DNA of 64,000 nucleotides from UBA12202 sp002691725 (GCA_965660675.1 CBFIAU010000002.1:186001-250000); one strand, 5' to 3'; positions 54,036-63,460 are shown, counted from the stretch's first letter. A program made the numbers and translations. The notes: generated by a model not told the origin, from the letters alone.

Positions 54036-55784
54036 TCAGCTAATGCCTTCACCCTTCATCTTTGCAATTGCCGCATCCCCAAGATTATCTTTGCCGCGAC
54101 TATCCAGCAATTTATCAAGCCATTTTGGATCCATCTCAGGAACCGAGCCAAGCAGCAGTTCTGTATACGGATGATGCGGCGGCTTGAACATCTTTGATTT
54201 GATGCCCTGCTCAACCACAAGCCCATCTTTCATCACCACAACCTCATCAGCAATGGCGCGAACAGTCGCAAGATCATGAGTGATAAACATATATGACAAA
54301 TCTAACTCAGACTGCAAACGGTCAAGCAATTTTAAGATGCCTTCGGCAACAAGCTGATCAAGTGCGCTGGTGACTTCATCACAAATAATCATCGTCGGTT
54401 CAGCGGCGATAGCGCGAGCAATCCCAATACGCTGTTTCTGGCCGCCAGATAGCTCAGATGGAAGTCGGTCAATAAATTGATCAGGCTCCATTTCAATCAT
54501 GCGAAGCAAATCCCGCACCCGATCCTCTAAGGCTTTTCCTGTCAGACCCAAATACATGCGGGCTGGACGGGAAATAAGATCACGAATACGGAGCTTGGGA
54601 TTAAGCGCGGTATCTGCCATCTGATAGATCATCTGAATATGGCGCAATTGCTCACGGCTTCTTGCCTGATAACTGCTTGGCAAGGCGTCCCCCTGATATT
54701 CAACAGTGCCTATGCGTGGGGGGAGCAAGCCTGTCACTACACGCGCTGTTGTCGATTTACCGCTTCCCGATTCGCCAACAACCGCAACCGTCCGTCGTTT
54801 ATGAATGTCAAAAGACACATCGCGCAACACATCAACACTGGCATGATATCCTGCCGTGACGCCCTTGATAGAGATAATCGGGGTTTGATCTTTGACCGCA
54901 GGCTGTTCTTTACGGGCATATTCACGGACAGCCCAGAGCGATTTCGTATAGTCTTCGGTTGGTTTTTTGAGCATAACTTCTGTTGGGGCTTGCTCAACTT
55001 CATCACCTTTCAGCAACACTTTGATGCGATCAGCCATCTGTGCCACAACCGCCAAATCATGACTAATGTAAATGGCGGCGGTATTAAACTCTTTGACAAT
55101 ATCCTTAATGGCGGCCAGCACCTCAATCTGTGTTGTCACATCCAGGGCGGTCGTTGGCTCATCAAAGATGATCAGATCAGGCCGGCAAGATAATGCCATT
55201 GCTGTCATGGCGCGCTGTAATTGACCACCTGATACTTCATGCGGGTAGCGCAGCCCAAAGACATCAGGAAAAGGCAGGTTCATCCGATTATAAAGATCAA
55301 CCGCATATTCAGATGCTTTATTTTTGCTCATAACATTGTGGATAAGAGGCGCTTCACAAAATTGATCAAGCAATTTATGCGATGGATTAAAACTCGCAGC
55401 AGCAGATTGAGCAACATAAGCAATGCGGCGGCCACGCAATTCACGCAACGCATTTTTATCAAGCTGCATCAAGTCCATGCCATCAAAGCTAATATTGCCT
55501 TCGGTGATTTTGCAGCCATCACGGCAGAACCCCATAGCGGCAAGCCCTAGTGTCGATTTACCCGCACCAGATTCGCCAATTAATCCTAAAACTTCGCCCC
55601 GATGTAAATCCAGATCAACGCCATTAATAATATCAATCCATGTCTCATCGCTCTTGCCTTTGATGTGGATATTCCGCATCTGGAGCAGGATATCATCTGA
55701 TTTTGCGTCAGCCTTTGCCGTATTTTTAGCCGTATTTTTAGTCTTGGTATTGGCTTTGGTTGAGCTTGATTTAGCTGGTTTCAT
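54036..55784 (-). CDS. Peptide-type ABC transporter, double ATPase
   Basis: 582 aa with two complete nucleotide-binding domains: GESGAGKST, VSGGQLQRAM, DLIIFDEPTTALD; then GESGSGKST, LSGGQKQRIGIA, TMIICDEVTSALD. The N-terminus (residues 1-30) is a Lys/Thr/Ala-rich tail containing a small tandem repeat (KNTAKNTAK, DNA at about 55727-55753). The second Q-loop reads IYQMADTALNP instead of the usual FQDP form. The 3' gene of the operon binding protein, B, C, ATPase. Confidence 0.92.
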   Translation of the reverse strand: MKPAKSSSTKANTKTKNTAKNTAKADAKSDDILLQMRNIHIKGKSDETWIDIINGVDLDLHRGEVLGLIGESGAGKSTLGLAAMGFCRDGCKITEGNISFDGMDLMQLDKNALRELRGRRIAYVAQSAAASFNPSHKLLDQFCEAPLIHNVMSKNKASEYAVDLYNRMNLPFPDVFGLRYPHEVSGGQLQRAMTAMALSCRPDLIIFDEPTTALDVTTQIEVLAAIKDIVKEFNTAAIYISHDLAVVAQMADRIKVLLKGDEVEQAPTEVMLKKPTEDYTKSLWAVREYARKEQPAVKDQTPIISIKGVTAGYHASVDVLRDVSFDIHKRRTVAVVGESGSGKSTTARVVTGLLPPRIGTVEYQGDALPSSYQARSREQLRHIQMIYQMADTALNPKLRIRDLISRPARMYLGLTGKALEDRVRDLLRMIEMEPDQFIDRLPSELSGGQKQRIGIARAIAAEPTMIICDEVTSALDQLVAEGILKLLDRLQSELDLSYMFITHDLATVRAIADEVVVMKDGLVVEQGIKSKMFKPPHHPYTELLLGSVPEMDPKWLDKLLDSRGKDNLGDAAIAKMKGEGIS

Positions 55785-55794
55785 CTTAGGATCC

Positions 55795-56718
55795 TCAATC
55801 TTTCAAACCACTGGCACGATGAAGCATCCAGTCAACAACAAAGTTAACAGCAATGGTCAGTAGTGCAATCGCACCGGCTGGAATAAGTGGTGTGATATCA
55901 CCAAAGCTAATCAAATCAGCATTATCGCGCACCATTGACCCCCAATCGGCGAGAGGTGGCTGAAGCCCTAGCCCCATGAAGGATAGAGCCGATATCATCA
56001 GGAAAACAAAGCAAAAGCGCAATCCAAACTCGGCCGCTAAAGGTGCCATGGCATTTGGCAAAATTTCCCGAATGATCAGATAAAGGGTGTTTTCACCGCG
56101 AAGCTTTGCCGCCTCAATATAATCTAGCTGAACGATATTTAGAGCCACCGCACGGGCAATCCTAAAGACACGAGTCGAATCAATGGTTGCAATAACAATC
56201 ACCAGTGTAAGCACATTTGTGCCAAAAATGGTAAGCATCAAAAGCGAGAAGATAAGAGAAGGGATCGCCATCAAGACATCAATAAGACGGCTAAGGACTT
56301 GATCAATAAAACCGCCTCTGAGAGCCGCGTAGATACCAATGATGGTGCCAAAGATAAAAGCCAGCGCGGTTGTCAGAAACGCAATCCCAACCGTGTTACG
56401 CGCGCCATAAATCAGCCGTGAGAATACATCTCGGCCTAAATTATCGGTGCCGAGCCAGAACTCCTGGCTCCACGGCATGTAGCCGCCAGATAGAATCTCT
56501 GCCTCCCCATAAGGGGCGATTAATGGCGCGAAGATAGCGCATAATATATATATGACAATGACCAGCAGCCCAAAGCTGGCGGTGAGTGGGGCGGTACGAT
56601 ATATCTTGGCCATGTTGGGCCCGGATATTTGGATCAACGCCGCCCGAAAGCACCAGCCCGCGCCCAAAGACACTAAGACCGCAACAATGACCCAGAATAG
56701 GGTAAGAATATAAGCCAT
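55795..56718 (-). CDS. Peptide-type ABC transporter permease, DppC-like
   Basis: 307 aa. GTDNLGRDVFSRLIYGARN and LSFMGLGLQPPLADWGSMV are DppC-type motifs; EAA loop at AAKLRGENTLYLIIREILPNA. An extra N-terminal helix lies about residues 1-30. 10 bp ahead of the ATPase gene and 15 bp after the DppB-like gene. Confidence 0.92.
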   Translation of the reverse strand: MAYILTLFWVIVAVLVSLGAGWCFRAALIQISGPNMAKIYRTAPLTASFGLLVIVIYILCAIFAPLIAPYGEAEILSGGYMPWSQEFWLGTDNLGRDVFSRLIYGARNTVGIAFLTTALAFIFGTIIGIYAALRGGFIDQVLSRLIDVLMAIPSLIFSLLMLTIFGTNVLTLVIVIATIDSTRVFRIARAVALNIVQLDYIEAAKLRGENTLYLIIREILPNAMAPLAAEFGLRFCFVFLMISALSFMGLGLQPPLADWGSMVRDNADLISFGDITPLIPAGAIALLTIAVNFVVDWMLHRASGLKD

Positions 56719-56733
56719 TTACTTTGTCCTATC

Positions 56734-57687
56734 CTATCGTTGCCGCATCAAGCGTGGGTTAGTTATGGTCGAAATAATATCAGCCAGCAGATTAAGCCCG
56801 ACATAAGCGGTCGCAAAAATGAGGGCGGTTGCCTGAACGACCGGCACATCACGGAACTTGACGCCATCAACCATAAGCTGACCTAAGCCAGGGAAGACAA
56901 AAACAATCTCAACAATCACAACACCCGTAACCAAATACGCCAGATTAAGCGCAACAACATTGACAATTGGCGCGACGGCGTTTGGCAAGGCATGATGAAC
57001 AATTATCCGTCGTGGCTTAACCCCTTTGAGGTTAGCCATTTCAATGTAAGGTAGTGCCAAGACATTGATAATTGCCGCGCGGGTCATGCGCATCATATGC
57101 GCGGTAACAACCAGCGTCAGAGTCACGGCCGGCAAGAAACAAAAATAGAGTTTTTCAACAAAGGGTGTGTTTGGATTAATATTTGCCATGGATGGAAAAT
57201 AACCAGACAAGGCAAAGAAATAAATCATCACATAACCAACAAAAAACTCAGGCATAGAAATCGCCGAAAGTGCTGTCGTATTTGAAATACGATCAAAAAA
57301 GCTGTTGCGGAAAAGCGAGGCGATCATGCCAAGAATTAATGCTAATGGAACCGCAATACAGGCTGTATATAAGGTCAGGAAAAGCGTGTTTTGCAAGCGC
57401 GGCGCAATCAGACCAGAGATCGGTTTCTTGAGCGCCAGCGAATTACCAAAGTCACCCTGTAAAATACCGCCAAGCCAGTTAATATAACGGGTATAGGCTG
57501 GCAAATCCAAGCCAAGCTCTTTCCGAATAGCAGCAACATTTTCAGGAGTCGCTTGTTGTCCCAGAATGGTTTCCGCTAAATCGCCTGGTAAGGCTTCAAC
57601 AGATAGAAAGATCAATAATGACAACAGCAATAAAGTTAATACACCTAACCCCAATCGCTTTATTATCATGGTAATGACTTTTGACAT
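56734..57687 (-). CDS. Peptide-type ABC transporter permease, DppB-like
   Basis: 317 aa with the DppB layout: VEALPGDLAETILG, ELGLDLPAYTRYINWLGGILQGDFG and an EAA loop MANLKGVKPRRIIVHHALPNA. Separated from the binding-protein gene by 159 bp that hold a strong hairpin, unlike the tight spacing of the rest of the operon. Confidence 0.92.
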   Translation of the reverse strand: MSKVITMIIKRLGLGVLTLLLLSLLIFLSVEALPGDLAETILGQQATPENVAAIRKELGLDLPAYTRYINWLGGILQGDFGNSLALKKPISGLIAPRLQNTLFLTLYTACIAVPLALILGMIASLFRNSFFDRISNTTALSAISMPEFFVGYVMIYFFALSGYFPSMANINPNTPFVEKLYFCFLPAVTLTLVVTAHMMRMTRAAIINVLALPYIEMANLKGVKPRRIIVHHALPNAVAPIVNVVALNLAYLVTGVVIVEIVFVFPGLGQLMVDGVKFRDVPVVQATALIFATAYVGLNLLADIISTITNPRLMRQR

Positions 57688-57788
57688 TAATTTTTTACCT
57701 CTTACGCGAAATGCTGATCTTCATTCAGATTTGTAAAACTAAATGATTGTATAATTTTATGAGAGGATGTCAGGTTTTTCATCTTGGT

Positions 57789-57817
57789 AAAAGGAAAGCC
57801 AGATGAACTGGCTTTCC
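57789..57817 (-). terminator. Hairpin between binding-protein and permease genes (partial terminator)
   Basis: GGAAAGCCAG (57793-57802) and CTGGCTTTCC (57808-57817) form a perfect 10-bp stem with a 5-nt loop. On the minus strand it is followed by TTTT (complement of 57789-57792). It lies 30 bp after the binding-protein stop and could let only part of transcription reach the permeases. Confidence 0.75.
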
Positions 57818-57846
57818 ATATTGATATGTTTTGCAAAAGGTTAACC

Positions 57847-59505
57847 CTATGCACTCCACCAACGGCGAGAACAAAGGTGACCATCAAGCTCCCAGTTATT
57901 AGCGACCTTACCTGGAACATTGATGCTAGTCCGGTATCCCATAATCTCACTAAGGAAGGCAGGAAGAATCAGGCCGCCATCAGTATGGACAATGCGCTGC
58001 ATTTCAACATACATGTCACGACGCTTGGCTTCATCTGTCTCAGCACGGGCTTCAACCAGAAGTTTGTCAAAGCCTGAGTTGTTCCAGTGGGTATCATTCC
58101 AATCAGCTTTTGAATAATAAATCTGAGAGAACACCCAGTCTTCCGTAGGACGGCCACTCCAGTAGCAAGCTGACCAAGGCTTAACCATCCAGACGTTTGA
58201 CCAATAGCCATCGTTAGGCTCACGCACAACTTCGATATCAACGCCTGCAGCTTTAGCTGATTCGCGCATCAATGCTCCGGCATCAACGGCGCCGGTGAAA
58301 CCAGTGTCAGCGGCATGGAACTTAACCGAAAGGCTGCTCATACCGGCCTGCTTGAGGTAGTATTTTGCTTTTTCAGGATCATATTGACGCTGTGGTAGCT
58401 CATCAGTGGTTGCCCGGAAATAGTTAGCCGGACCAACAGGACTATCGTTACCAAGCTCACCATAACCGAAGAAAATCTTCTCGAGCAGTTCTTCACGGTC
58501 AACAATATGCTTCATCGCGTTACGAACATTTTGATCTGTGTAAGGATCAACGTCGCAAAGCATTGGCATAGTGGCCTGCTTATTACCTGTTGAGATCAGA
58601 GTCTTCACATTAGCCATTGACTTAAGACGTGACGCTGTTTTCTGTGGAACGTTGTTAATTGCATCAACGGCACCAGTAGAAAGCGCTGCCAAACGAGCTG
58701 TTGGATCAGCAATACCAAGCGTTTCAATCTCATCAAAATAGGCTTCGTTGCCAGTATTGTAGTAATTGGCAAACTTTTTGGTCAATGTCCGAACGCCAGG
58801 CTCATGCTCTTCAAGCGTGTAAGCGCCAGCACCAACACCAGATTCCCAATCAATGTTACCATCGCCTTTAGATGGGCAGATGTTTAGGTGGTAATCTGAC
58901 AACAGGATAGGCAAATCACCATTGCCTTCGTTCAGCTCAATGATAACGGCATCTTTACCGTCTTCTTTGATTGATGCGATACCTGACACAACGCCACTAC
59001 CGCCTGAGCCATTGGCTTCGATCGTGTGATAGCGAATGGAATCAGCGATATCTGTTGAATCCATGGTCTTGCCATTATGGAACTCAACCCCTTTACGCAG
59101 ATTAAACTTCCATGTTTTGGCACCATTTGAAGGCTCCCAGCTCTCAGCAAGGTCACCACCAGCAGAACCATCAACATTAATCTTGGTCATGTTAGGACGC
59201 ACCTGACCCATAGATACGTTAATCATATAGGCATCTAAAATCTTGCCTGGATCGAGAACGTCACTTGTCGCGCCGCCTGTGATACCAATCCGCAGACGTC
59301 CGCCTTGCTTTGGGGTTGCGGCCTCAACTTCACTGACAACCGCGGTCGCGCCTGCCAATGAAACGCCAAGCGCCATTGAAGTGGCAACAAAGTCACGGCG
59401 GTTGATTTTGCCGGACATAAAGCTGGTCTGTAATGACTTCGCTTTTTGTTGGGTTTCTTTATCTGATACTTCCGTTGAAATATCATGCTTATCTGAATTA
59501 CTCAT
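57847..59505 (-). CDS. Extracellular solute-binding protein, family 5, Tat-exported
   Basis: 552 aa. A twin-arginine signal (INRRDFVATSMALG, residues about 34-47) after a long hydrophilic leader of some 30 residues, with cleavage near EVEA. Family-5 features: GGRLRIGITGG, DLAESWEPSNG, FHNGKTMDSTDIADSIRYH. First gene of the second peptide-type transporter. Tat export suggests folding before secretion. Ligand unknown. Confidence 0.9.
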   Translation of the reverse strand: MSNSDKHDISTEVSDKETQQKAKSLQTSFMSGKINRRDFVATSMALGVSLAGATAVVSEVEAATPKQGGRLRIGITGGATSDVLDPGKILDAYMINVSMGQVRPNMTKINVDGSAGGDLAESWEPSNGAKTWKFNLRKGVEFHNGKTMDSTDIADSIRYHTIEANGSGGSGVVSGIASIKEDGKDAVIIELNEGNGDLPILLSDYHLNICPSKGDGNIDWESGVGAGAYTLEEHEPGVRTLTKKFANYYNTGNEAYFDEIETLGIADPTARLAALSTGAVDAINNVPQKTASRLKSMANVKTLISTGNKQATMPMLCDVDPYTDQNVRNAMKHIVDREELLEKIFFGYGELGNDSPVGPANYFRATTDELPQRQYDPEKAKYYLKQAGMSSLSVKFHAADTGFTGAVDAGALMRESAKAAGVDIEVVREPNDGYWSNVWMVKPWSACYWSGRPTEDWVFSQIYYSKADWNDTHWNNSGFDKLLVEARAETDEAKRRDMYVEMQRIVHTDGGLILPAFLSEIMGYRTSINVPGKVANNWELDGHLCSRRWWSA

Positions 59506-59673
59506 AGTTCCTCCGTTTAAGAATATATATAATGTTATTTTTATACGTTACGTTTTATTAAACAATGAGATGTCGCTGACGTAAACATATTTTTTTAAAT
59601 ATGACGGTATTTTAGTATTAATCGTTAAGATTATACATTTTAAACTGCGATATATTTAATTACAATACATGTC

Positions 59674-60360
59674 ATGGAAATCATTTATGCGATTATTGAT
59701 GCCTTTGGTTTGTTGATTAGTGGCGACAAGGCGCTTTATGAAATTATTATTCTTTCGCTTCAGGTTAATCTCTTTGCTGTGGCGCTAGCAGCTTCAATCG
59801 GCTTCCCTCTGGGCGCTCTCCTCGCAACAACTCGATTTAGGGGGCGCGGGGCCATCATAACCATCATCAATACCTTGATGGGATTGCCGCCTGTTGTTGT
59901 TGGGCTGGTCGTATATTTGATGATATCGCGATCAGGGCCTTTCGGTATTCTGGAGCTTTTATACACGCCGACAGCGATGATTATCGCACAGCTTATCTTG
60001 GTCACTCCAATTATAACGGCCCTGACACGGCAGTCATTATCGCGGTTAAATGATGACTACCATTCGATGTTTTTCATGCTTGGCAAATCACCATGGGGGC
60101 GGATGCGAACCTTGATTTATGATGGCGGGATGGATTTAGTCACAGCGCTGCTGGCAGGCCTCGGCCGCGCCATGGCAGAAGTCGGGGCAGTGATGATTGT
60201 CGGCGGCAATATCAATCATTTCACCCGCGTCATGACAACCACAATTACCCTTGAAACGTCACGAGGAAATTTGTCGGCGGCATTGGCGCTAGGGGTAGTC
60301 TTGCTCATGTTAACGTTAATCATAAATGCCCTAGTTGCGGTATTGAGCAGGGAGACGTGA
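59674..60360 (+). CDS. tupB: Tungstate-type ABC transporter permease, TupB-like
   Basis: 228 aa, five to six membrane helices. Oxyanion-permease motif MGLPPVVVGLVVYL and the C-terminal LGRAMAEVGAVMIVGGNI (EAA-type) are characteristic of TupB. Its ATPase follows with a 4-bp overlap. No tungstate-binding protein gene is adjacent: upstream is the minus-strand peptide transporter and downstream a minus-strand stress protein. Confidence 0.85.
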   Translation: MEIIYAIIDAFGLLISGDKALYEIIILSLQVNLFAVALAASIGFPLGALLATTRFRGRGAIITIINTLMGLPPVVVGLVVYLMISRSGPFGILELLYTPTAMIIAQLILVTPIITALTRQSLSRLNDDYHSMFFMLGKSPWGRMRTLIYDGGMDLVTALLAGLGRAMAEVGAVMIVGGNINHFTRVMTTTITLETSRGNLSAALALGVVLLMLTLIINALVAVLSRET

Positions 60361-61085
60361 TGCAGAATAAGACAACATATTTGACCCTTAGAGGCGATGG
60401 GCTGGTGCTAATCCGTGATGGTAAGACGGTAGTGTCAGAGGCAGATATTACCGTGTCCTCTGGATTAATTACGGGACTGATTGGGGCAAATGGGTCTGGT
60501 AAAACTTCATTGGTCATGATGCTTGCCGGACTGATAAGGCCACACCAAGGCGGCGTTAATCTAACCGATCACAATGGCCAAGTGGCAAGCCGCAAACATA
60601 TCGGGCTGATGATGCAGAAACCCGTTATTATGCGGCGCAGTGTCTACCGCAATTGTGAGTATGTTCTGTCAGCATTAGACGTGCCAGCGGCGGCAAGGCA
60701 AGATCGGATCATGTCGGGGTTAGCCATAATGGAGCTTGAGCATTATGCCAACCAAGATGCCCGAACATTATCATCCGGTGAACAGCAAAGGCTGGCTTTG
60801 GCGCGGGTATTGATGGCTGACCCGGGGGTGCTGTTATGTGATGAAGCCACCAGTAACCTTGATCCAAAATCAACTCGTATGATTGAGAATGTGATCATGG
60901 AGAAGGCAGCGTCTGGCTTGCCGGTATTATGGGTTACGCATAATCTGGCGCAACTGCGGCGGATGGCAGGGCAAGTGGTGTTTATGCATCAAGGCGCTAT
61001 CCTGGCCAATCAAGACACGGATCAATTTTTCCACGCTCCATCATGTCATGAAGCATCAGAATATCTGGCTTATGAGAGAGTCTGA
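60357..61085 (+). CDS. tupC: Tungstate-type ABC transporter ATP-binding protein, TupC-like
   Basis: 242 aa. Walker A GANGSGKTS, signature LSSGEQQRLALA, Walker B VLLCDEATSNLD, switch His in VTHNLAQ. The SSGEQ variant signature occurs in TupC-type ATPases. It overlaps tupB by 4 bp. Tungstate or molybdate import would serve molybdopterin enzymes such as the SoeA-like protein, but no direct link exists. Confidence 0.85.
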   Translation: MMQNKTTYLTLRGDGLVLIRDGKTVVSEADITVSSGLITGLIGANGSGKTSLVMMLAGLIRPHQGGVNLTDHNGQVASRKHIGLMMQKPVIMRRSVYRNCEYVLSALDVPAAARQDRIMSGLAIMELEHYANQDARTLSSGEQQRLALARVLMADPGVLLCDEATSNLDPKSTRMIENVIMEKAASGLPVLWVTHNLAQLRRMAGQVVFMHQGAILANQDTDQFFHAPSCHEASEYLAYERV

Positions 61086-61101
61086 TCAGACCGCTTACAG
61101 G

Positions 61102-61620
61102 TTAGCTGACGTTATCAATATCGTTGTCGCTAAGATGGCCGGGAACAATCGTGATCGGCACCCGACACTGTGAGACGCCACGTGATATCAAATAGGTGAT
61201 TAAGGGGCCTGTATTTTCATCGCGGGTATTGGCACCAAGCACCAGAATAGAAATTTCAGGCTCACTATTAATGAGATCAATGACTTCTGTTTTCGGGTCG
61301 CCCTCACGCAAATGAACAATAGGATATTCGCCGGTTAGCTCATGCACCCATTCGCTGTTGGCGCGCAGCAGTTTTTCGGCTTCCTCACGGGCTTCTTCTA
61401 CCATCAATTCGCCAACACCAATCCAGTGCTGAAACTCCGCTTGTCCGATACAGCGCAGTAATGCGACACGGCCATTGACGGAATTAGCGCGCTTACAAGC
61501 AAAATAAAGCGCTTGATGAAGCTCCTCGCTATCATCAACAACAACCAGAAAAACACGTCTCTTATCAGCCTGTTTTTTTACAGATTTTGTTTTAGCAATA
61601 GGTTTTTTGCGTGTTGTCAT
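61102..61620 (-). CDS. Universal stress protein family
   Basis: 172 aa UspA-fold protein with a basic N-terminal tail (residues 1-24, Lys-rich). Core strands RRVFLVVVDDSEELHQAL and ILVLGANTRDENTG. The ATP motif GxxGxxG is not obvious, so nucleotide binding is doubtful. It is 2 bp after the Alph_Pro_TM gene, so part of the TauE-type exporter operon. Confidence 0.85.
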   Translation of the reverse strand: MTTRKKPIAKTKSVKKQADKRRVFLVVVDDSEELHQALYFACKRANSVNGRVALLRCIGQAEFQHWIGVGELMVEEAREEAEKLLRANSEWVHELTGEYPIVHLREGDPKTEVIDLINSEPEISILVLGANTRDENTGPLITYLISRGVSQCRVPITIVPGHLSDNDIDNVS

Positions 61621-61622
61621 AA

Positions 61623-62390
61623 TTACCTTCTGAAGACTCTAGCGGCACCCCATCCCATGAATACTGCAAACAGAATAGCAAATATTCCATAGGCAGGGGA
61701 ATATTTATGTGCAAACTCAAAAATATCAGCGCTCAAGCCAGATTTGCGGACGACGATGACGGAATTAGTCTCAGCTATTAATTCGCCTGACCGAAAATGC
61801 AGGATTCGTACTTGATAATTTCCCGGTAAAACATTGGCTGGCAAGCTAATGTTTGATCGAAAAAGAACCCCCTTGCGAATCGAAACATCGCTATTTTGAT
61901 TCCACAAGTTCGACTTTTCCATATTGCGGATTAACGCCGCTTGCCAATCCTCTAAAATACCTTCGGATATGGCGCTGTCCTCGGCTAAGGTGAAGGGAAC
62001 ATGGTTCAAGCCTAATTGCAATTCTTCTAACGACTTGCTTGAGGTAATGACATTTAGCGGCCGGGTTGAAGATATTTGATAAAAGCTGGGGATATTCGTG
62101 AGCGTGGCAGATTCGGTATTAATCCAGATGCCGCCAACGCGCGATTTAAGGCGTATGGCAATATCTCTCGCTGGGCCCTCAACAATAATCACAACATCAT
62201 CACTGATTTCTCTATCTATCGTGCCAAACAGAAGCAGACTAGCGCCATTAAAATCAGTCGATATCTGGACTTCCTTTTCATTCAGGTCAGCAACCAAAAC
62301 GCTTGTCGCCATGGCCTGATGCGATAGGCTGCCAGCAAAACATAAACCCATCACGACAGCGACTAGTCTTGCAATTAAAGCCCTGATCAC
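61623..62390 (-). CDS. Alph_Pro_TM (TIGR02186-like) putative membrane protein
   Basis: 255 aa. Signal peptide 1 to about 28; extracytoplasmic body beginning ADLNEKEVQISTDFNGASLLLFGTI, a pattern shared by TIGR02186 proteins of alphaproteobacteria; one C-terminal helix (about 231-250, YGIFAILFAVFMGWGAARV). Family function is not established. It overlaps the TauE/SafE exporter gene by 4 bp, which supports a role beside sulfite export. Confidence 0.78.
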   Translation of the reverse strand: MIRALIARLVAVVMGLCFAGSLSHQAMATSVLVADLNEKEVQISTDFNGASLLLFGTIDREISDDVVIIVEGPARDIAIRLKSRVGGIWINTESATLTNIPSFYQISSTRPLNVITSSKSLEELQLGLNHVPFTLAEDSAISEGILEDWQAALIRNMEKSNLWNQNSDVSIRKGVLFRSNISLPANVLPGNYQVRILHFRSGELIAETNSVIVVRKSGLSADIFEFAHKYSPAYGIFAILFAVFMGWGAARVFRR

Positions 62391-63301
62391 CGCAATATCT
62401 CCAATGAGAAGAAGTCTTCAGGGGTGATAACAACATCAGTGACTAGTTTTAAACATACCGCGAGAACGATTAAAGCGAGCAATCCGCGTAACTGCTCTCC
62501 TCGCAGAAGGGCGCCGATGCGTGTCCCGAACTGAGCGCCGATAACGCCGCCAATGAGCAATAATCCAGCCAACACAACATCAACCGTCTGGGTTTGAACA
62601 GACTGTAAGAATGTCACGTTTGCGGTAACGAATATGATCTGAAAAAGCGATGTGCCAACCACCACCGATGTCGGCATCCCCAGCAGATAAATCATGGCAG
62701 GAACCATGATAAAGCCGCCGCCAACACCCATAATTGCTGATAAAACACCAACAAAAGCACCAACCATGAATGGTAATAAGGCGCTAATGTAGAGTTTTGA
62801 TTTGCGGAAACGAGTTTTGAATGGTAGCCCATGAAGCCATGTATGCTGATGCAGACGGCGGCGTTTCGCATTAGGCCGCCGCGACCGTAATATTGTCCGC
62901 ATGCTCTCAAACAGCATCAAGGTGCCGATAATGCCAAGAAAGACAATAAAGCTGAGCTTAATGGCGAGATCAATCTGACCAAGTTCGCGCAATGCCGCGA
63001 AAATGGAGACGCCTATGGTTGAGCCCACGAGGCCGCCAGCTAACAGGATTAACCCCATTTTGATATCAACATTGCCGCGCCGCCAATGAGCAATGACGCC
63101 CGACACTGATGCGGCAACAATCTGATTAGCCTCGGTGCCGACAGCAACCGCCGCAGGAACACCAAGAAAGATCAGTAACGGAGTCATCAGGAAGCCGCCA
63201 CCAACACCAAAAATGCCGGATAGCAAACCAACCATGCCACCTAACCCAAGAATGACAAAGATGTTGATCGATATTTCAGCGATAGGGAGGTATATATACA
63301 T
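62387..63301 (-). CDS. TauE/SafE-family sulfite exporter (TSUP)
   Basis: 304 aa, about eight helices in two repeats, each with the TSUP motif: FGVGGGFLMTPLL (first) and MGVGGGFIMVPAM (second). TSUP proteins export sulfite, sulfoacetate or related organosulfur anions. The window also encodes tpa and SoeABC, so sulfite is a good candidate. Start at ATG 63301 lacks a clear ribosome site. First clear gene of the exporter - Alph_Pro_TM - stress protein operon. Confidence 0.87.
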   Translation of the reverse strand: MYIYLPIAEISINIFVILGLGGMVGLLSGIFGVGGGFLMTPLLIFLGVPAAVAVGTEANQIVAASVSGVIAHWRRGNVDIKMGLILLAGGLVGSTIGVSIFAALRELGQIDLAIKLSFIVFLGIIGTLMLFESMRTILRSRRPNAKRRRLHQHTWLHGLPFKTRFRKSKLYISALLPFMVGAFVGVLSAIMGVGGGFIMVPAMIYLLGMPTSVVVGTSLFQIIFVTANVTFLQSVQTQTVDVVLAGLLLIGGVIGAQFGTRIGALLRGEQLRGLLALIVLAVCLKLVTDVVITPEDFFSLEILR

Positions 63302-63396
63302 AAACTGTCTTTAATATCAGAAACTTCATAATATCAAAATATTATGAATCTTCAATACTAAAATTGCTCATTTATTGGTGCCTATGACCCATTTCA

Positions 63397-63425
63397 CACC
63401 CCTATGATGATCCATCATAAGGGTG
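63397..63425. promoter_or_regulatory. Large palindrome upstream of the TauE-type exporter (candidate operator)
   Basis: CACCCCTATGATG (63397-63409) and CATCATAAGGGTG (63413-63425) are inverted arms with one mismatch around a 3-bp centre; the inner TATGATG/CATCATA half is perfect. No T-run on either strand, so an operator is more likely than a terminator. It lies between a frameshifted ArsR gene and the exporter operon. Confidence 0.5.
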
Positions 63426-63460
63426 TTTGAGGGAGGTGTTTCAGGGCGGTGTTTCAGGCA
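63422..63460. repeat. Three 13-bp tandem repeats beside the palindrome
   Basis: GGTGTTTGAGGGA (63422), GGTGTTTCAGGGC (63435), GGTGTTTCAGGCA (63448). The first copy overlaps the right arm of the palindrome. Apart from these two elements the 214-bp gap 63302-63515 shows nothing recognisable. Confidence 0.8.

Noticed and set aside
59506..59673. ModE-type molybdate operator before tupB
   Set aside because: CGTTA and CGATATA words occur, but no symmetric ModE-like site could be assembled; AT-rich background explains them.
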